From contig CM053256.1 in assembly GCA_028583405.1 (NCBI GenBank), forward strand, positions 17,150,195-17,214,194: 64,000 nucleotides of DNA, read 5' to 3'. Each line of letters begins with the position of its first letter. Position 1 is the first letter of the stretch. The stretch comes from Pogonophryne albipinna (taxonomy: Eukaryota > Chordata > Actinopteri > Perciformes > Artedidraconidae). Under the pieces are notes generated by a model. It made no database searches. It was not told the origin of the DNA and saw nothing but the letters and a program-made list of their open reading frames with translations. Position numbers and translations under genes: made by a program. Of the stretch, positions 31,113-41,645 are shown piece after piece.

Positions 31113-32329
31113 ATTTTTCGATGTGTATCGCTAAACAAGGAAACAACACCTCCACGGAGCTGAGCGCGATTCACAACGTCCCGACCAATCAGAGCACACT
31201 GTGCTCACAGAGAGGGTGGGGGCTGGAGCTATTGGAGCTACAACGAGCCGTTAAAGACAGAGAGTGAAATTCAGTGAATACACTTAGTTTACAGAGATAA
31301 TGTATGAGAAACCAATGTGAGTTTGGAAAATTGCACAATATAAATCTATTCTAGTAGACCTCAACAATGGAATTATGATCAGTGGAAATGGCCATGACAT
31401 GTCTCCTTTAAGAAATGAAGACCAGTCGATCCGGAAAATGTCAAGAACTTTGAATGTATCCTCAAGTGCAGTCGCAAAAACCATCAAACGCTTTGATGAA
31501 ACTGGCTCTCATGAGGACCCCCCCAGGAAAGGAAGAGCAAGAGTTACCTCTGCTGCAGAGGATAAATACATAAGAGTTACCAGCCTCAGAAACCGCAAAT
31601 TAAAGAACCTCAGATTAGAGCCCACATAAATTATCAAAGAGCTCAAGTAGCAGACAATCTCAACACCCATTGTTCAGAGGAGACTGGTCTTCATGGTCCA
31701 ATTGCTGTAAAGAAGCCACTACTGAGGATGAACAACAAGAAGAGGAGAATTGTTTGGGCCAAGAAACACAAGGATTGGACATTAAACAGTGGAAATCTGT
31801 ACTTTGGCTGATGAGTCCAAATTTGAGATTTTTGTTTCCAAACTCTGTGTCTTTGTGAGACACAGAGAAGGTGAGTGGATGGTTTCTGCATGTGTGATTC
31901 CCACCGTGAAGCATGGAGGAGGGAGTGTGATGGTGTGGGGGTGCTTTGCTGGTGACACTGTTGGTGATTTATTCAGAATTCAAGGCACACTTAACCAGCA
32001 TGGCTACCACAGCATTCTGCAGTAGTCACCAAATATAAATCATATTCTGGATTTTTTTAACACTTCTGTTTACTAGATAATTCCATATATGTTCTTTTAT
32101 AGTTTTGATGTCTTCATTATAAATATACAATGTAGAAACACATAAAATAAATAAAAAACTTCGAATGAGAAGGTGTGTCCAAACTTTTGACTGGTAGTGT
32201 ACTAGACTACACCCAGCACAAGTCTGCTGCTGTCACAACATGACGGCCATGTTGGATGGAAAGCAAGATAGACACTCATGACAAACATTCTTATTACAAG
32301 CACCACAACACTGTCAAATATCTAATTTA

Positions 32330-33967
32330 CATTGAACAAAAATATAAATGCAACACTTTTGTTTTTGCTCCCATTTTTCATGAGATGAACTCAAAGATCT
32401 AAAACATTTTCTATATACACAAAATAACCATTTCTCTCAAATATTGTTCACAAATCTGAACAAATCTGTGATAGTGAGCACTTCTCCTTTGCCGAGATAA
32501 TCCATCCCACCTCACAGGTGTGGCATATCAAGATGCTGATTAGACAGCATGGTTATTGCACAGGTGTGCCTTAGGCTGGCCACAATAAAAGGCCACTCTA
32601 AAATGTTCAGTTTTATCACACAGCACAATGCCACAGATGTCGCAAGTTTTGAGGGAGCGTGCAATTGGCATGCTGACAGTAGGAATGTCCACCAGAGCTG
32701 TTGCCCGTGAATTGAATGTTCATTTCTCTACCATAAGCCGTCTCCAAAGGCGTTTCAGAGAATTTGGCAGTACATCCAACCGGCCTCACAACCGCAGACC
32801 ACGTGTAACCACACCAGCCCAGGACCTCCACATCCAGCACGTTCACCTCCAAGATCGTCTGAGACCAGCCACTCGGACAGCTGCTGCAACAATCGGTTTG
32901 CATAACCAAAGAATTTCTGCACAAACTGTCAGAAACCGTCTCAGGGAAGCTCATCTGCATGCTCGTCGTCCTCATCGGGGTCTCGACCTGACTCCGGTTC
33001 GTCATCTTAACCGACTTGAGTGGGCAAATGCTCACATTTGATGGCGTCTGGCACGTTGGAGAGGTGTTCTCTTCACGGATGATTCCCGGTTTTCACTGTT
33101 CAGGGCAGATGGCAGACAGCGTGTGTGGCGTCGTGTGGGTGAGCGGTTTTCTGATGTCAATGTTGTGAATCGAGTGGCCCATGGTGGTGGTGGGGTTATG
33201 GTATGGGCAGGCGTATGTTATGGACGACGAAGACAGGTGCATTTTATTGATGGCATTGTGAATGCACAGAGATACCGTGACGAGATCCTGAGGCCCATTG
33301 TTGTGCCATTCATCCACGACCATCACCTCATGTTGCAGCATGATAATGCACGGCTCCATGTTGCAAGGATCTGTACACAATTCCTGGAGGCTGAAAACAT
33401 CCCAGTTCTTGCATGGCCAGCATACTCACTCACCGGACATGTCACCCATTGAGCATGTTTGGGATGCTCTGGATCGGCGTATACGACGGCGTGTTCCAGT
33501 TCCTGCCAATATCCAGCAACTTGGCACAGCCATTGAAGAGGAGTGGACCAACATTCCACAGGCCACAATCAACAACCTGATCAACTCTATGCGAAGGAGA
33601 TGTGTTGCACTGCGTGAGGCAAATGGTGGTCACACCAGATACTGACTGGTTTTCGGACCCCCCCAGACCCCCCCAATAAAGCAAAACTGCACGTTTCAGA
33701 GTGGCCTTTTATTGTGGCCAGCCTAAGGCACACCTGTGCAATAATCATGCTGTCTAATCAGCATCTTGATATGCCACACCTGTGAGGTGGGATGGATTAT
33801 CTCGGCAAAGGAGAAGTGCTCACTGTCAAAGATTTTTTCAGATTTGTGAACAATATTTGAGAGAAATGGTTATTTTGTGTATATACAAAATGTTTTAGAT
33901 CTTTGAGTTCATCTCATGAAAAATGGGAGCAAAAACAAAAGTGTTGCATTTATATTTTTGTTCAATG
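32330..33967 (+). mobile_element. Tc1-like element, nearly full length
   Basis: It starts CATTGAACAAAAATATAAA, ends with the inverse, and is flanked by TA. The terminal repeats are long, about 230-280 bp, and enclose one transposase gene. The outer roughly 120 bp of the two ends are nearly identical, but their inner parts differ. This fits conversion of the right end by the left end (see findings). The family is the same as the foldback element at 10767-11582. Confidence 0.92.
32628..33645 (+). pseudogene. Tc1-like transposase with one stop and one 4-bp insertion
   Basis: The ATG at 32628 opens MPQMSQVLRERAIGMLTVGM, a paired-like helix-turn-helix, followed by a second DNA-binding region (RRPRVTTPAQD). 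The catalytic domain contains FTDDSRF (first Asp), HGGGGVMVWAG, LQHDNARLH (second Asp) and DMSPIEHVWD (final Glu), the DD34E pattern of Tc1 transposases. Expected length is about 338 residues. Lesions are a TGA at 33039-33041, plausibly CGA to TGA at a CpG, and a duplicated CTCA at 33425-33432 that shifts the frame. The gene ends RRRCVALREANGGHTRY just before the terminal repeat. With only two lesions the copy looks fairly young. Confidence 0.92.
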
Positions 33968-34271
33968 TAAATTAGATATTTGACAGTGTTGTGGTGCTTG
34001 TAATAAGAATGTTTGTCATGAGTGTCTATCTTGCTTTCCATCCAACATGGCCGTCATGTTGTGACAGCAGCAGACTTGTGTTGGGTGTAGTCTAGTACAC
34101 TACCAGTCAAAAGTTTGGACACACCTTCTCATTCGAAGTTTTTTATTTATTTGATGTGTTTCTACATTGTATATTTATAATGAAGACATCAAAACTATAA
34201 AAGAACATATATGGAATTATCTAGTAAACAGAAGTGTTAAAAAAATCCAGAATATGATTTATATTTGGTGA

Positions 34272-34544
34272 CTACTGCAGAATGCTGTGGTAGCCATGCT
34301 GGTTAAGTGTGCCTTGAATTCTGAATAAATCACCAACAGTGTCACCAGCAAAGCACCCCCACACCATCACACTCCCTCCTCCATGCTTCACGGTGGGAAT
34401 CACACATGCAGAAACCATCCACTCACCTTCTCTGTGTCTCACAAAGACACAGAGTTTGGAAACAAAAATCTCAAATTTGGACTCATCAGACCAAAGTACA
34501 GATTTCCACTGTTTAATGTCCAATCCTTGTGTTTCTTGGCCCAA
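34272..34544 (-). pseudogene. Inverted duplicate of Tc1 transposase 3' part
   Basis: On the minus strand the frame includes KSVLWSDESKFEIFVSK and KHGGGSVMVWGCFA and ends HSILQ. This matches 31757-32022 in inverse orientation. The C-terminal deletion after HSILQ is shared by both copies, so the deletion predates the duplication. The frame is still open here, whereas the other copy has a one-base deletion. Confidence 0.9.
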
Positions 34545-34560
34545 ACAATTCTCCTCTTCT

Positions 34561-34595
34561 CAACAAAAGTGTTGCATTTATATTTTTGTTCAGTG
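34561..34595 (+). mobile_element. Stub of the Tc1-like right terminus
   Basis: CAACAAAAGTGTTGCATTTA continues to TTTTTGTTCAGTG and is followed by TA. It is the outermost 35 bp of the 32330-33967 family. It ends CAGTG, like the 11582 terminus, and not CAATG as at 33967. Confidence 0.9.
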
Positions 34596-34597
34596 TA

Positions 34598-36089
34598 TCT
34601 ACAGATAAATATTAAGCCTGACAAAGTACTTAACGTCTAATATATTGCTTTCCTGCAATGTTAACTATGTTGAAGCACTTATTTTAACTGATATTATACA
34701 CATTAATTATACTCTTATGTATGTAGATAGTATAATAAATTTGCAGAATATGACAGTTTAATGGTGGAGGTACACACATATTGATAGATGTCTTGTAATG
34801 CACTGTTGAGGAACCTGTGACCCAAGTTTTTTATTCATTGCATAACTACACCGTAGTTGAGTATATGATATGTCAATAAACCTTTGAAAATCTTGAAATC
34901 TTGAAAGGGATGTGTAAAATAGCCATAATATACAGTCTTTAATTAACTATTAGTAGAGAATAACGAGTAATGAATATACTTTATTACTCGTTTCCATTCA
35001 TGTCAATTGCAGATAAATGTTTAGTCTTCTCAAGCACCAACTATCAAATATCTCTCCTGATTGTTGGCACTTGACAATCACCTTCCCTGAATTTTACTCA
35101 GGTGTAACTAAAGTCTGATTTAAGGGTTGTTTATATTTCACATAATTAATCAGAATCTGCAAAGTAACTCAAATAAATGTAGTGGAGTAAAAATACCAGG
35201 TTAACCTCTGAATTGTAGTGGAGTAGAACAAAGTAACAATGAGCTGTCATGTGGGTATATGTTAATGCTGCACATTATGGACAAAAGCGATTTTCACCCA
35301 TTTATTAATTATATGTTTTACATTTGATAACACTAATGTGTTTAATACTGGCAACTTCTAATTTTGGGAAAAACGAAAACGTTCAGTAGAGACGTCCCAT
35401 AGAACATTTTGCGAAACACAATAGCCAGCATGTGTAGTTCTGTGGGGGCGTTCGATTCCAGTTTTGGATAGTCTGGCGTGGTTTCGTTCCATTTCAAACA
35501 GCTGTTTGACGCTCGGCGTAACCTTGGCGCACTGCCACTCCAACATCCAATCCCAGAGCTTGAAGATTCATCACGGGGACTGTAGTCCTAAACGATAGCT
35601 GGGGATTATGGGTAGTGTAGTGTCTTCGGCCATCCTAAACTCAGAAATGTTGACAATCGCAATGATGCTCGAAATGTCCCTTATAGGCCTACGTCTGTTT
35701 CCGGTTATTTTTATTTTGAAATTCAGTTCCTGACGGACGCCAAAAAAGCCAGAGATTATGGAATTAAACCAATAAATAAAAGCAAGGATAATTGTGTGTT
35801 ATTGGTGAGTAAATAACAGTGTGTTATTTTGAAAAGAATAACAAATTAGAAGGAAAAAAAGATTTAAAAATACAGATTTCAGTATTCTGAGGCTCTGAGC
35901 CCCATTTATTTTCCTCACAGACGGCAACAAAAGTCCGAAATTATACGATTTAAAATAAAAGCAATAATTGTGGCTTGATATCGAGTAAGAACATGTTTTT
36001 ATGAACCACACAGCTTCCGGTCTTCCACGACCCGACCGGAGAAAAAGACGTGCTGCAGGCACGAAACACATTACCAGTAGAAATACATT
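34598..36089. other. Non-coding DNA with a CpG-containing patch
   Basis: No protein-like frame. At 34850-34910 a CTTGAAAT repeat may be a retroposon tail. The patch 35350-35720 has several CpGs, a palindrome GGACTGTAGTCC near 35577 and GGGATTATGGGTAGTGTAGT at 35602-35621. Confidence 0.4.
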
Positions 36090-36925
36090 GCTTTTAAAAT
36101 CGTGCTGTGCAACACGAAAAAAAGGGGAAAATCATGTTGGTGAACACGAATCAATAGATTAAAAATCGTGTTGGTGAACACGAAATGCCATGAGACTGGG
36201 TTGGTTATTCTGATCAAAAGTCGTGTTCAATGGCAATAAAACGAGAAAAAACGTGGCTGAAGGTTAATCCATAGGTTATACCAATGTGTCTGTCACTTTG
36301 AAAAAAGTATTGATAATCCATAATCCATTTTTATGCAAAAATCGGAGAATAAATATGAGCTGCTAATGGTAGCCACCAGAGGTTAGCGCAGCTTCCGGTT
36401 TTGCTACGCGTCTCTCTCACTCCTTATTTGGTAACGTGTGTGTGTGTGTATGTGGAACTTCCCCTCGATTCCATTGGCTCTAGTGGTTAAAAAGAGATGT
36501 CAATCATCAAAATCGACCAAGGGGGGCCAGAGATATGGAAAATCCACCCAAATGACCCCAGAAGTGTTTTTTTTTTGCTAAATCTCTCTAAAAATGTCAC
36601 TTGTTTTGCATCAATCTTGATACAGGGTACTTATTATATGTTGTACTTTGGATTCTTAAAGCTTTTAGTCTACCTTCCCATCATTCAAGGGTGGTTTTCA
36701 CTATAAGTAATGTGTTTTTTTTGGACGGACACAATAATTTAAATTTTTTTACTATGTTCAATCTGAATTCACTTTAAAATAAAAAAAATCTATATTGATT
36801 CTGACTCTTCTACATCCAACTCACAGGTTTATCACTGCTTTGAGAAAAAAGATTATTCATTTTCCTCTTTTAGAAGTGTAGTTATGGTCATTTGTTCTGG
36901 GAATGTCATATTCGAGCCTGATCTA
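36090..36925. mobile_element. Truncated relative of the 41650-44933 element
   Basis: Two blocks match the TTAA-flanked element downstream. 36230-36320 (AAGGTTAATCC and following) matches 42090-42190. 36570-36925 (TTGCATCAATCTTGATACAG through CTACATCCAACTCACAG to ATTCGAGCCTGA) matches 44560-44905. The outer TTAA-proximal ends are not found, so the boundaries are approximate. Confidence 0.65.
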
Positions 36926-37612
36926 GCATTTCCAACCTGCTACACTCACATACTTATTTGATTATTAAAATGTAAACCGATCTTTTTCATATGGGTGTTT
37001 TAGAGTTGTACCCCCTAGATCTAGTAGTAATTCTTACTTTCAAATGTTCTAAAATCTCGCCTACGACAGCAAATTGTCTAGAGCCGGCCCTGGTGCAAAC
37101 AATGCAAAGTTAAACTTGTGTATCATAAGTCAACTAGCTCAAGAATGAGTATTGAATAGCTGCATTCTGTGCATAGGCCCTGTTATAGGTTGTTGATCTC
37201 TGTTGTAATAGGGTTATGTTACCCTGACCCGTTATGTTGTTCGTGTATGATCCCTCTTTAAAAAACGAGTTATGTTTTAAGCATGAAAGCTGTAGGCCTA
37301 TAGCTGTCAACTGTTCAAACTGTGATCACCAGTTCAATTAAATTGATTAATTTGACTTGGTTTCTATACTTATTTGAACCGTATTTTTTTTTTTTTTTAA
37401 ATTAAAAAATAATTGGTTTTTTTGTAAACATTTTTCCCACAAATATTTTTTTTTATAGGATTTGTACATTTCGGTTAACCGTTTTTTGGGGGTCGAATAT
37501 TCGAATATACATTTGCTTTAAAATTCCCATAGGTGCCTTTGAGCAAGTGACTGAAACCCTACCTAACATCTTTGTACAACTAAAAAAGGTCATGTGTAGT
37601 CATTTGAGGCAT
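36926..37612. other. AT-rich non-coding DNA with a possible hAT relic
   Basis: Long T and A runs (37387-37460) and GTCGAATATTCGAATATAC near 37492. The latter recalls the subterminal motif of the 1240-3266 hAT but lacks recognisable ends. Confidence 0.35.
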
Positions 37613-37656
37613 ATGTGTGGTCATTTGAGGCATATACAGTATATATATATATACTA

Positions 37657-37660
<4 letters not shown>

Positions 37661-37712
<52 letters not shown>
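37661..37712. repeat. (GT)n microsatellite
   Basis: About 26 perfect TG units, preceded by an AT-dinucleotide run and two copies of GTCATTTGAGGCATAT. Confidence 0.95.
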
Positions 37713-37713
<1 letters not shown>

Positions 37714-37900
37714 TAGTCATGGCACGGCGGCCATAACAGATGAATGATAGTTATGACATGGCGGCCATAACAGATGAATAATAACGATGACACAGTGGCC
37801 ATTGTAGATGAATAAAGCGATGAAAATATTGAGAGATATGGAAAATAAATAGATAGACAGTCATGGCACAGCGGCCCTGGCAGATTGAAAGTAAGGCACG
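37713..37900. repeat. Tandem 30-40-bp repeat with GGCGGCCAT cores
   Basis: Units such as ATGGCACGGCGGCCATAACA and ATGACATGGCGGCCATAACA, each followed by GATGAAT, repeat about four times with decay toward 37900. Each intact unit contains an ATGGCGGC-like core that resembles a YY1 site. Confidence 0.75.
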
Positions 37901-38910
37901 GCAGCCAAACAAAAACAAAATGCAGAAAATAAAAAAGACAGTAAATAGAGTGTTGGTAAGTTGATGGATGGATAGTGATGAAGTATAGATATAAGTAGGA
38001 GATGGCGCGGCGGTCATGTTAAAAATATAATGACACTTACTATTTGTAGAACTTCTTGAGACATCTGTAGCTCTGTCTGTATGGACTTCCTTTGGGTAAA
38101 TCTGAGATAAATGTATAAAAAAAATCTAGGGATGTATAGGAAGGAATAAAAAAAAAAAAGATCTAGAATCTGCTCTCCCAGATTGCACTGGTATATGTTC
38201 CATTCTGTGTCTGAGCAGTGTGGCACTATGCCATAAAGCTTAAAATGAAGTTATTTTTAAATCCACGCAAAACATATGGTTCAGGATGAAAGTACTTGTA
38301 ATGTGTGTATGTCATACATATAGAGGCACATCTCCCCTATGATAAGTATTAAACATGAAAACGCAAATAGCAGCAGCCAACTCTCAAAATGACAGTAACA
38401 TGCCGCACATTAATTTTCTCACACAAAAGTTAAAGTCACAGAAGGCCTACTCGGCAGTGACAGAATCTCACTCAAAGCTAAATTGAAAAGTGTGTTGCCC
38501 TGACGTATGCTCCCTAAAAAACTTTGGAGCTACAACAGTTAGGCCCAAGGCCTGTGCTAAGACCTGAGCGAAGACCTGAGCTACAATGGGCCTCTGATAA
38601 TGTAATTATAACATCACAGCGAGTACAGGCAGCATACGTTTACATTCAAAGATTCATGATGCTGCTGTTTACTTGAAAAAAAGTCCATGTACCAATCTTA
38701 ATGAAGACGTCTGCTATCTTGTAAATCCTCTCTTTGCCTCCAGATTTGTCAGAGACTTGGTTGTCCATGCTTGAATTGCTATCAGTTTGAACATGTTCTC
38801 AACCTCAAAGTTCAGTTTTACCAAACGTTTTTATTCCCTTTGGCATTGGTTCAGCTAGGTAACTCCGAATCAAACTGCATCTTAATGGGCTTTTAAAATG
38901 GAGACATTGA
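37901..38910. other. Non-coding DNA
   Basis: Nothing protein-like or repetitive is recognised apart from decayed GGCACGG units at the left edge. Confidence 0.4.
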
Positions 38911-39515
38911 ACTACATCAATCAATCAATGTTTATTTATATAGCCCAATATCACAAATGTTACATTTGTCTCAGTGGACTTCACAGTTTGTACAAAATAT
39001 CAGTATGACAATACGACACCCTCTGTCCTTAGACCCTCACATCGTACAAGGAAAAACTTCCGGAGAAAACCCACAGTTTTAAAGGGAAAAATGGGAGAAA
39101 CCTCAGGGAGAGCAACAGAGGAGGGATCCCTCTCCCAGGACGGACAGACGTGCAATAGATGCCGTGTGTAAATTGAAAAGATAATACATTTGCAACATAG
39201 GTAGTCCAAATATTTGGAAATGCATGTGTGTAAAATAGGAAGATGAATCCACGAGGATATCCATCCAGGACCTATGATCCAGGACCACAGCCACGACTCA
39301 AGATCCAGGGCTCGCGATGCAGGACACAGGACCGCAGGATCATCCATGACTCCGGATCCCAGCGTATATAGACACCAAAAAGAAAGAAATTTGGGGAAGC
39401 TGGGTTAATCGGAACATGAGAGTACACAGGTATAGACAGAGAGAAGGAAGAAGTAAGATGTCCCCCGACAAACTAAGCCTATATCAGCAAAACTAGGGGC
39501 TGAATCTAATCAGCC

Positions 39516-40761
39516 CTAACTATAAGCGTTATCAAAAAGGAAGGTCTTAAGCGCACTCTTAAAAACGGATAGGGTGTCTGCCGCCCGAACACAAACTGGA
39601 AGCTGATTCCACAAATGTGGAGCTTGATAAGAAAAGGCTCTGGCTCCCATTGTACTTTTAGAGACTCTAGGAACAACCAACAACCCTGCATTCTTGGAAC
39701 GCAATGCCCTAGTAGGACAGTAGGGTATAATGAGTTCTTTAAGGTAAGATGGCGCCTGCCCATTAAGGGCTTTGTTGGCGAGATGAAGAATTTTAAATTC
39801 TATCCTGTGTTCTATAGGAAGCCAGTGTAAGGCAGCCAGAACAGGAGTAATGTGGTCCCTTTTCCTAACTCTGGTTAGTACACGAGCTGCAGCATTTTGA
39901 ATCAGCTGAAGCGACGTTTTTCTCATACTGATATTCTGAACAATCTGTGCTGTTGTATTTGCTGTAAAGTGTCTCTACTGTAGGCAAATTTTATTATATG
40001 TACAGCACTTTGGCTCGACCAAAAATCGTTTATAAATGTGCTATATAAATAAAACTTGATTTGATTTGATTTGACTTGACTGACTTCTTGGTACACCCTG
40101 ATAATAAAGAGTTACAATAATCCAGCCTTGAAGTAACAAATGCATGGACTAGTTTCTCTGCATCGTTTTGAGGCAAGATATGCCTGATTTTTGCAATGTT
40201 ACGTAGATGGAAGTAGGCGGTCCTTGAAATTGATTTTATGTGGGCGTTAAAGGATAAATCCTGATCAAATATAACACCAAGATTCCTTACAGTCTCACTG
40301 GAGGCCAAATTAATGCCATTCATAGTTAGTATATCTTTAGATAATTTGTTTCGTAGATTCTTCGGGCCAAGTACAATAACGTTTTGGTCGTGTTTAACAT
40401 CAAAAAGTTTAAGGTCATCGACGTTTTTAAGTCCTTGAGGCCGTCTTGAATTTTATTTAGATGATTAATTTCATCAGGCTTGATTGATAAATATAGTTGA
40501 GTATCATCCGCATAACAATGAAAATGTACAGAATGATTCCTTATAATATTGCCTAACGGAAGCATATATAATGTGAACAAAATAGGTCCGAGCACTGAGC
40601 CCTGTGGCACTCCATGGCTAACTTTGGTTTGCGTGGAAGATTCATCATTGACACGTACAAACTGACAGCGTTCAGATAGATAGGACCTAAACCAGCCTAA
40701 AGCAGTTCCCTGTATGCCAACTAAGTGCTCTAGTCTTTGCAATAAGATATCATGATACATG
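39516..40761 (-). pseudogene. LINE reverse transcriptase fragment
   Basis: Reading on the minus strand from 40760: [16 protein letters not shown], then [19 protein letters not shown] (RT motif B region) and [12 protein letters not shown] with the catalytic YADD. Next come NGINLASSETVRNLGVIFDQ, SRLDYCNSLLSGCTKKS and, beyond the inserted tail, SLQLIQNAAARVLTR, WLPIEHRIEFKILHL and LWNQLPVCVRAADTLSVFK. This order and wording are typical of vertebrate L2/CR1-clade pol C-termini. A frameshift lies near 40440 and the 150-bp insertion near 39930-40080 breaks it again. The N-terminal RT motifs and endonuclease are missing. Confidence 0.88.
39927..40083 (+). mobile_element. Short retroposon tail inserted in the LINE
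   Basis: Plus-strand sequence with GTACAGCACTTTGGCTCGAC, then ATGTGCTATATAAATAAAAC, ends in a TTTGA repeat tail. This is the 3' end of a different LINE or SINE family. ACTGA occurs at both edges (39926-39930 and 40079-40083) as a possible short target duplication. It interrupts the RT-containing frame of the surrounding element. Confidence 0.75.
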
Positions 40762-40768
40762 ACTACAT

Positions 40769-41645
40769 AAGTAGTTTGACCAAATTGTTTGTCATGTGGA
40801 TTTTTTTACTTCCTGTCAAGGTTACTTCCTGGATAAAATGTCATTGGTGAAAAGCTTTACAGGTAGGCGTGACTAAAATCTCCAACCAATCAAACCATGG
40901 GACCGAAAAAATCCAGCCAATCACACCATTACATACATTTTTAAACAGTCTCCCACTGCTATCCCATTGGTTGACTCACCTTTAAATCATGTTATCACAC
41001 AAACATCACTAAGCAAGTTAGAATATAGTTTCATGAGGTCCTTGAAGAGCACTTGCAGAAACAGGTGAGTGCTTTACAAACAAATGATAAGAAAAGCCAA
41101 ACAATAATAGATCACAGTAGATCTAGAGTTTTTTAAATGTGTATTTAATCTATATCTGAAATGTATTATTTATTTCAGCCTATAGCCTAGTAAAAGAGCT
41201 AGGTTCTGATGTTAGTGTTTGCAGGCAAACTTAGCAATTAAACCTATGTATTATATAGATCCATTAATCATCTTAAAACAAAATAAAAAAATGTGCAACA
41301 TGCATCCTACATTTTATATAATTTGTTATTATAAGGCAGTAGCGTGAGAGCTTCTAAAAGTGTCAAACTTTGAATTCCCAGGATGTGTTATTTTCCAGAA
41401 GTACAGATATAGGCAGATATCAATGTAAATTGAAAAATGTCCTTAAACTTGGCACCATACATGACTCTTATTAAGCAGAAATAATAACTGATAGCAATGC
41501 TGTAGACATATTTATTCAGAACATCTAATTCAAATACAATCATTAGTTGAATTACAGCACAGACAATTCGATCATCATGGCTCAAATTCAGTTCTTAAAT
41601 ATGTTGCTACAAGTGTAAGCCATTTTTACATCCCACACCATTTAT
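40769..41645. other. Non-coding DNA with CCAAT-box cluster
   Basis: There is no coding frame. 40886-40970 holds three CCAAT boxes, and a splice-donor-like ACAG/GTGAGT lies at 41065; see the separate entry. Confidence 0.4.
40886..41064 (+). promoter_or_regulatory. Candidate CCAAT-box promoter with possible non-coding first exon
   Basis: CCAAT occurs at 40886-40890 and 40917-40921, with an inverted ATTGG at 40966-40970. Spacings of 31 and 49 bp suit NF-Y clusters. A sequence ending GCAGAAACAG precedes GTGAGT at 41065, as at an exon end. No TATA box or downstream exon was found. CCAAT motifs can occur by chance, so this is tentative. Confidence 0.25.

Larger units (their letters stand above)
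28030..31407. mobile_element. TTAA-flanked composite insertion (piggyBac-like)
   Basis: TTAA lies on both sides (28026-28029 and 31408-31411). The ends AGGAGACATGTCATG and CATGACATGTCTCCT are perfect inverses. Removing the insert and one TTAA restores the transposase codons ACT TTA AGA of the surrounding Tc1 element, which proves the boundaries. Inside are inverted arms (28524-28888 and 30747-31112) and, between them, a LINE 3' tail. There is no transposase, so it is a non-autonomous or composite element. Confidence 0.85.
27975..32025 (+). pseudogene. Tc1-like transposase pseudogene
   Basis: The N-terminus reads MARTTQLSKEKRPSIITL, then continues across the excised insert as RNEDQSIRKMSRTLNVSSS (the helix-turn-helix DNA-binding region) and TIKRFDETGSHEDPPRKGR (GRPR-like linker). 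Later pieces are DESKFEIFV, with the first catalytic Asp, and KHGGGSVMVWGCFA. Stops occur after 31620, and one base is missing near 31806 relative to the inverted copy. The portion with the second Asp and the final acidic residue is deleted after HSILQ. It cannot be catalytic. Confidence 0.88.
27594..32199 (+). mobile_element. Tc1-like element, interrupted and internally deleted
   Basis: It begins CAGTACCAGTCAAAAGTTC and ends CTTTTGACTGGTAGTG, each end flanked by TA. Transposase codons start at 27975. They are interrupted at 28030-31407 by a TTAA-flanked insertion and resume at 31412. After the second-third of the gene, the coding sequence jumps at about 32022 into the 3' untranslated end. 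Without the insert it would be about 1.2 kb. Its 3' part is repeated in inverted orientation at 34100-34560. Confidence 0.88.
31738..34560. repeat. Large inverted duplication around a Tc1-like element
   Basis: Left arm 31738-32329 (3' part of the first Tc1 element plus 130 bp of unique DNA) recurs inverted at 33970-34560. The arms extend into the terminal repeats of the enclosed element, so each arm totals roughly 850 bp. The copy at 34272-34544 keeps the frame WSDESKFEIF, where the left copy has lost one base near 31806. Confidence 0.92.
38918..40761 (-). mobile_element. L2/CR1-type LINE, 5'-truncated
   Basis: On the minus strand the element runs from 40761 to a 3' tail of ATTG repeats at 38918. 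A 7-bp duplication ACTACAT flanks it (38911-38917 and 40762-40768), as expected for target-primed insertion. It carries the C-terminal half of a reverse transcriptase and its downstream region. It lacks the endonuclease domain and 5' region. A second retroposon tail is inserted at about 39927-40083. Confidence 0.8.

Noticed and set aside
32616..33035. 139-codon antisense frame over the Tc1 transposase
   Set aside because: Complement of a well-recognised transposase; no domain of its own.
34850..34910. LINE tail ending in CTTGAAAT repeats
   Set aside because: Too short, with no body or duplication to support a family call.
37480..37520. Second copy of the 1240-3266 hAT
   Set aside because: Only GTCGAATATTCGAATATAC is shared; no ends or target duplication found.
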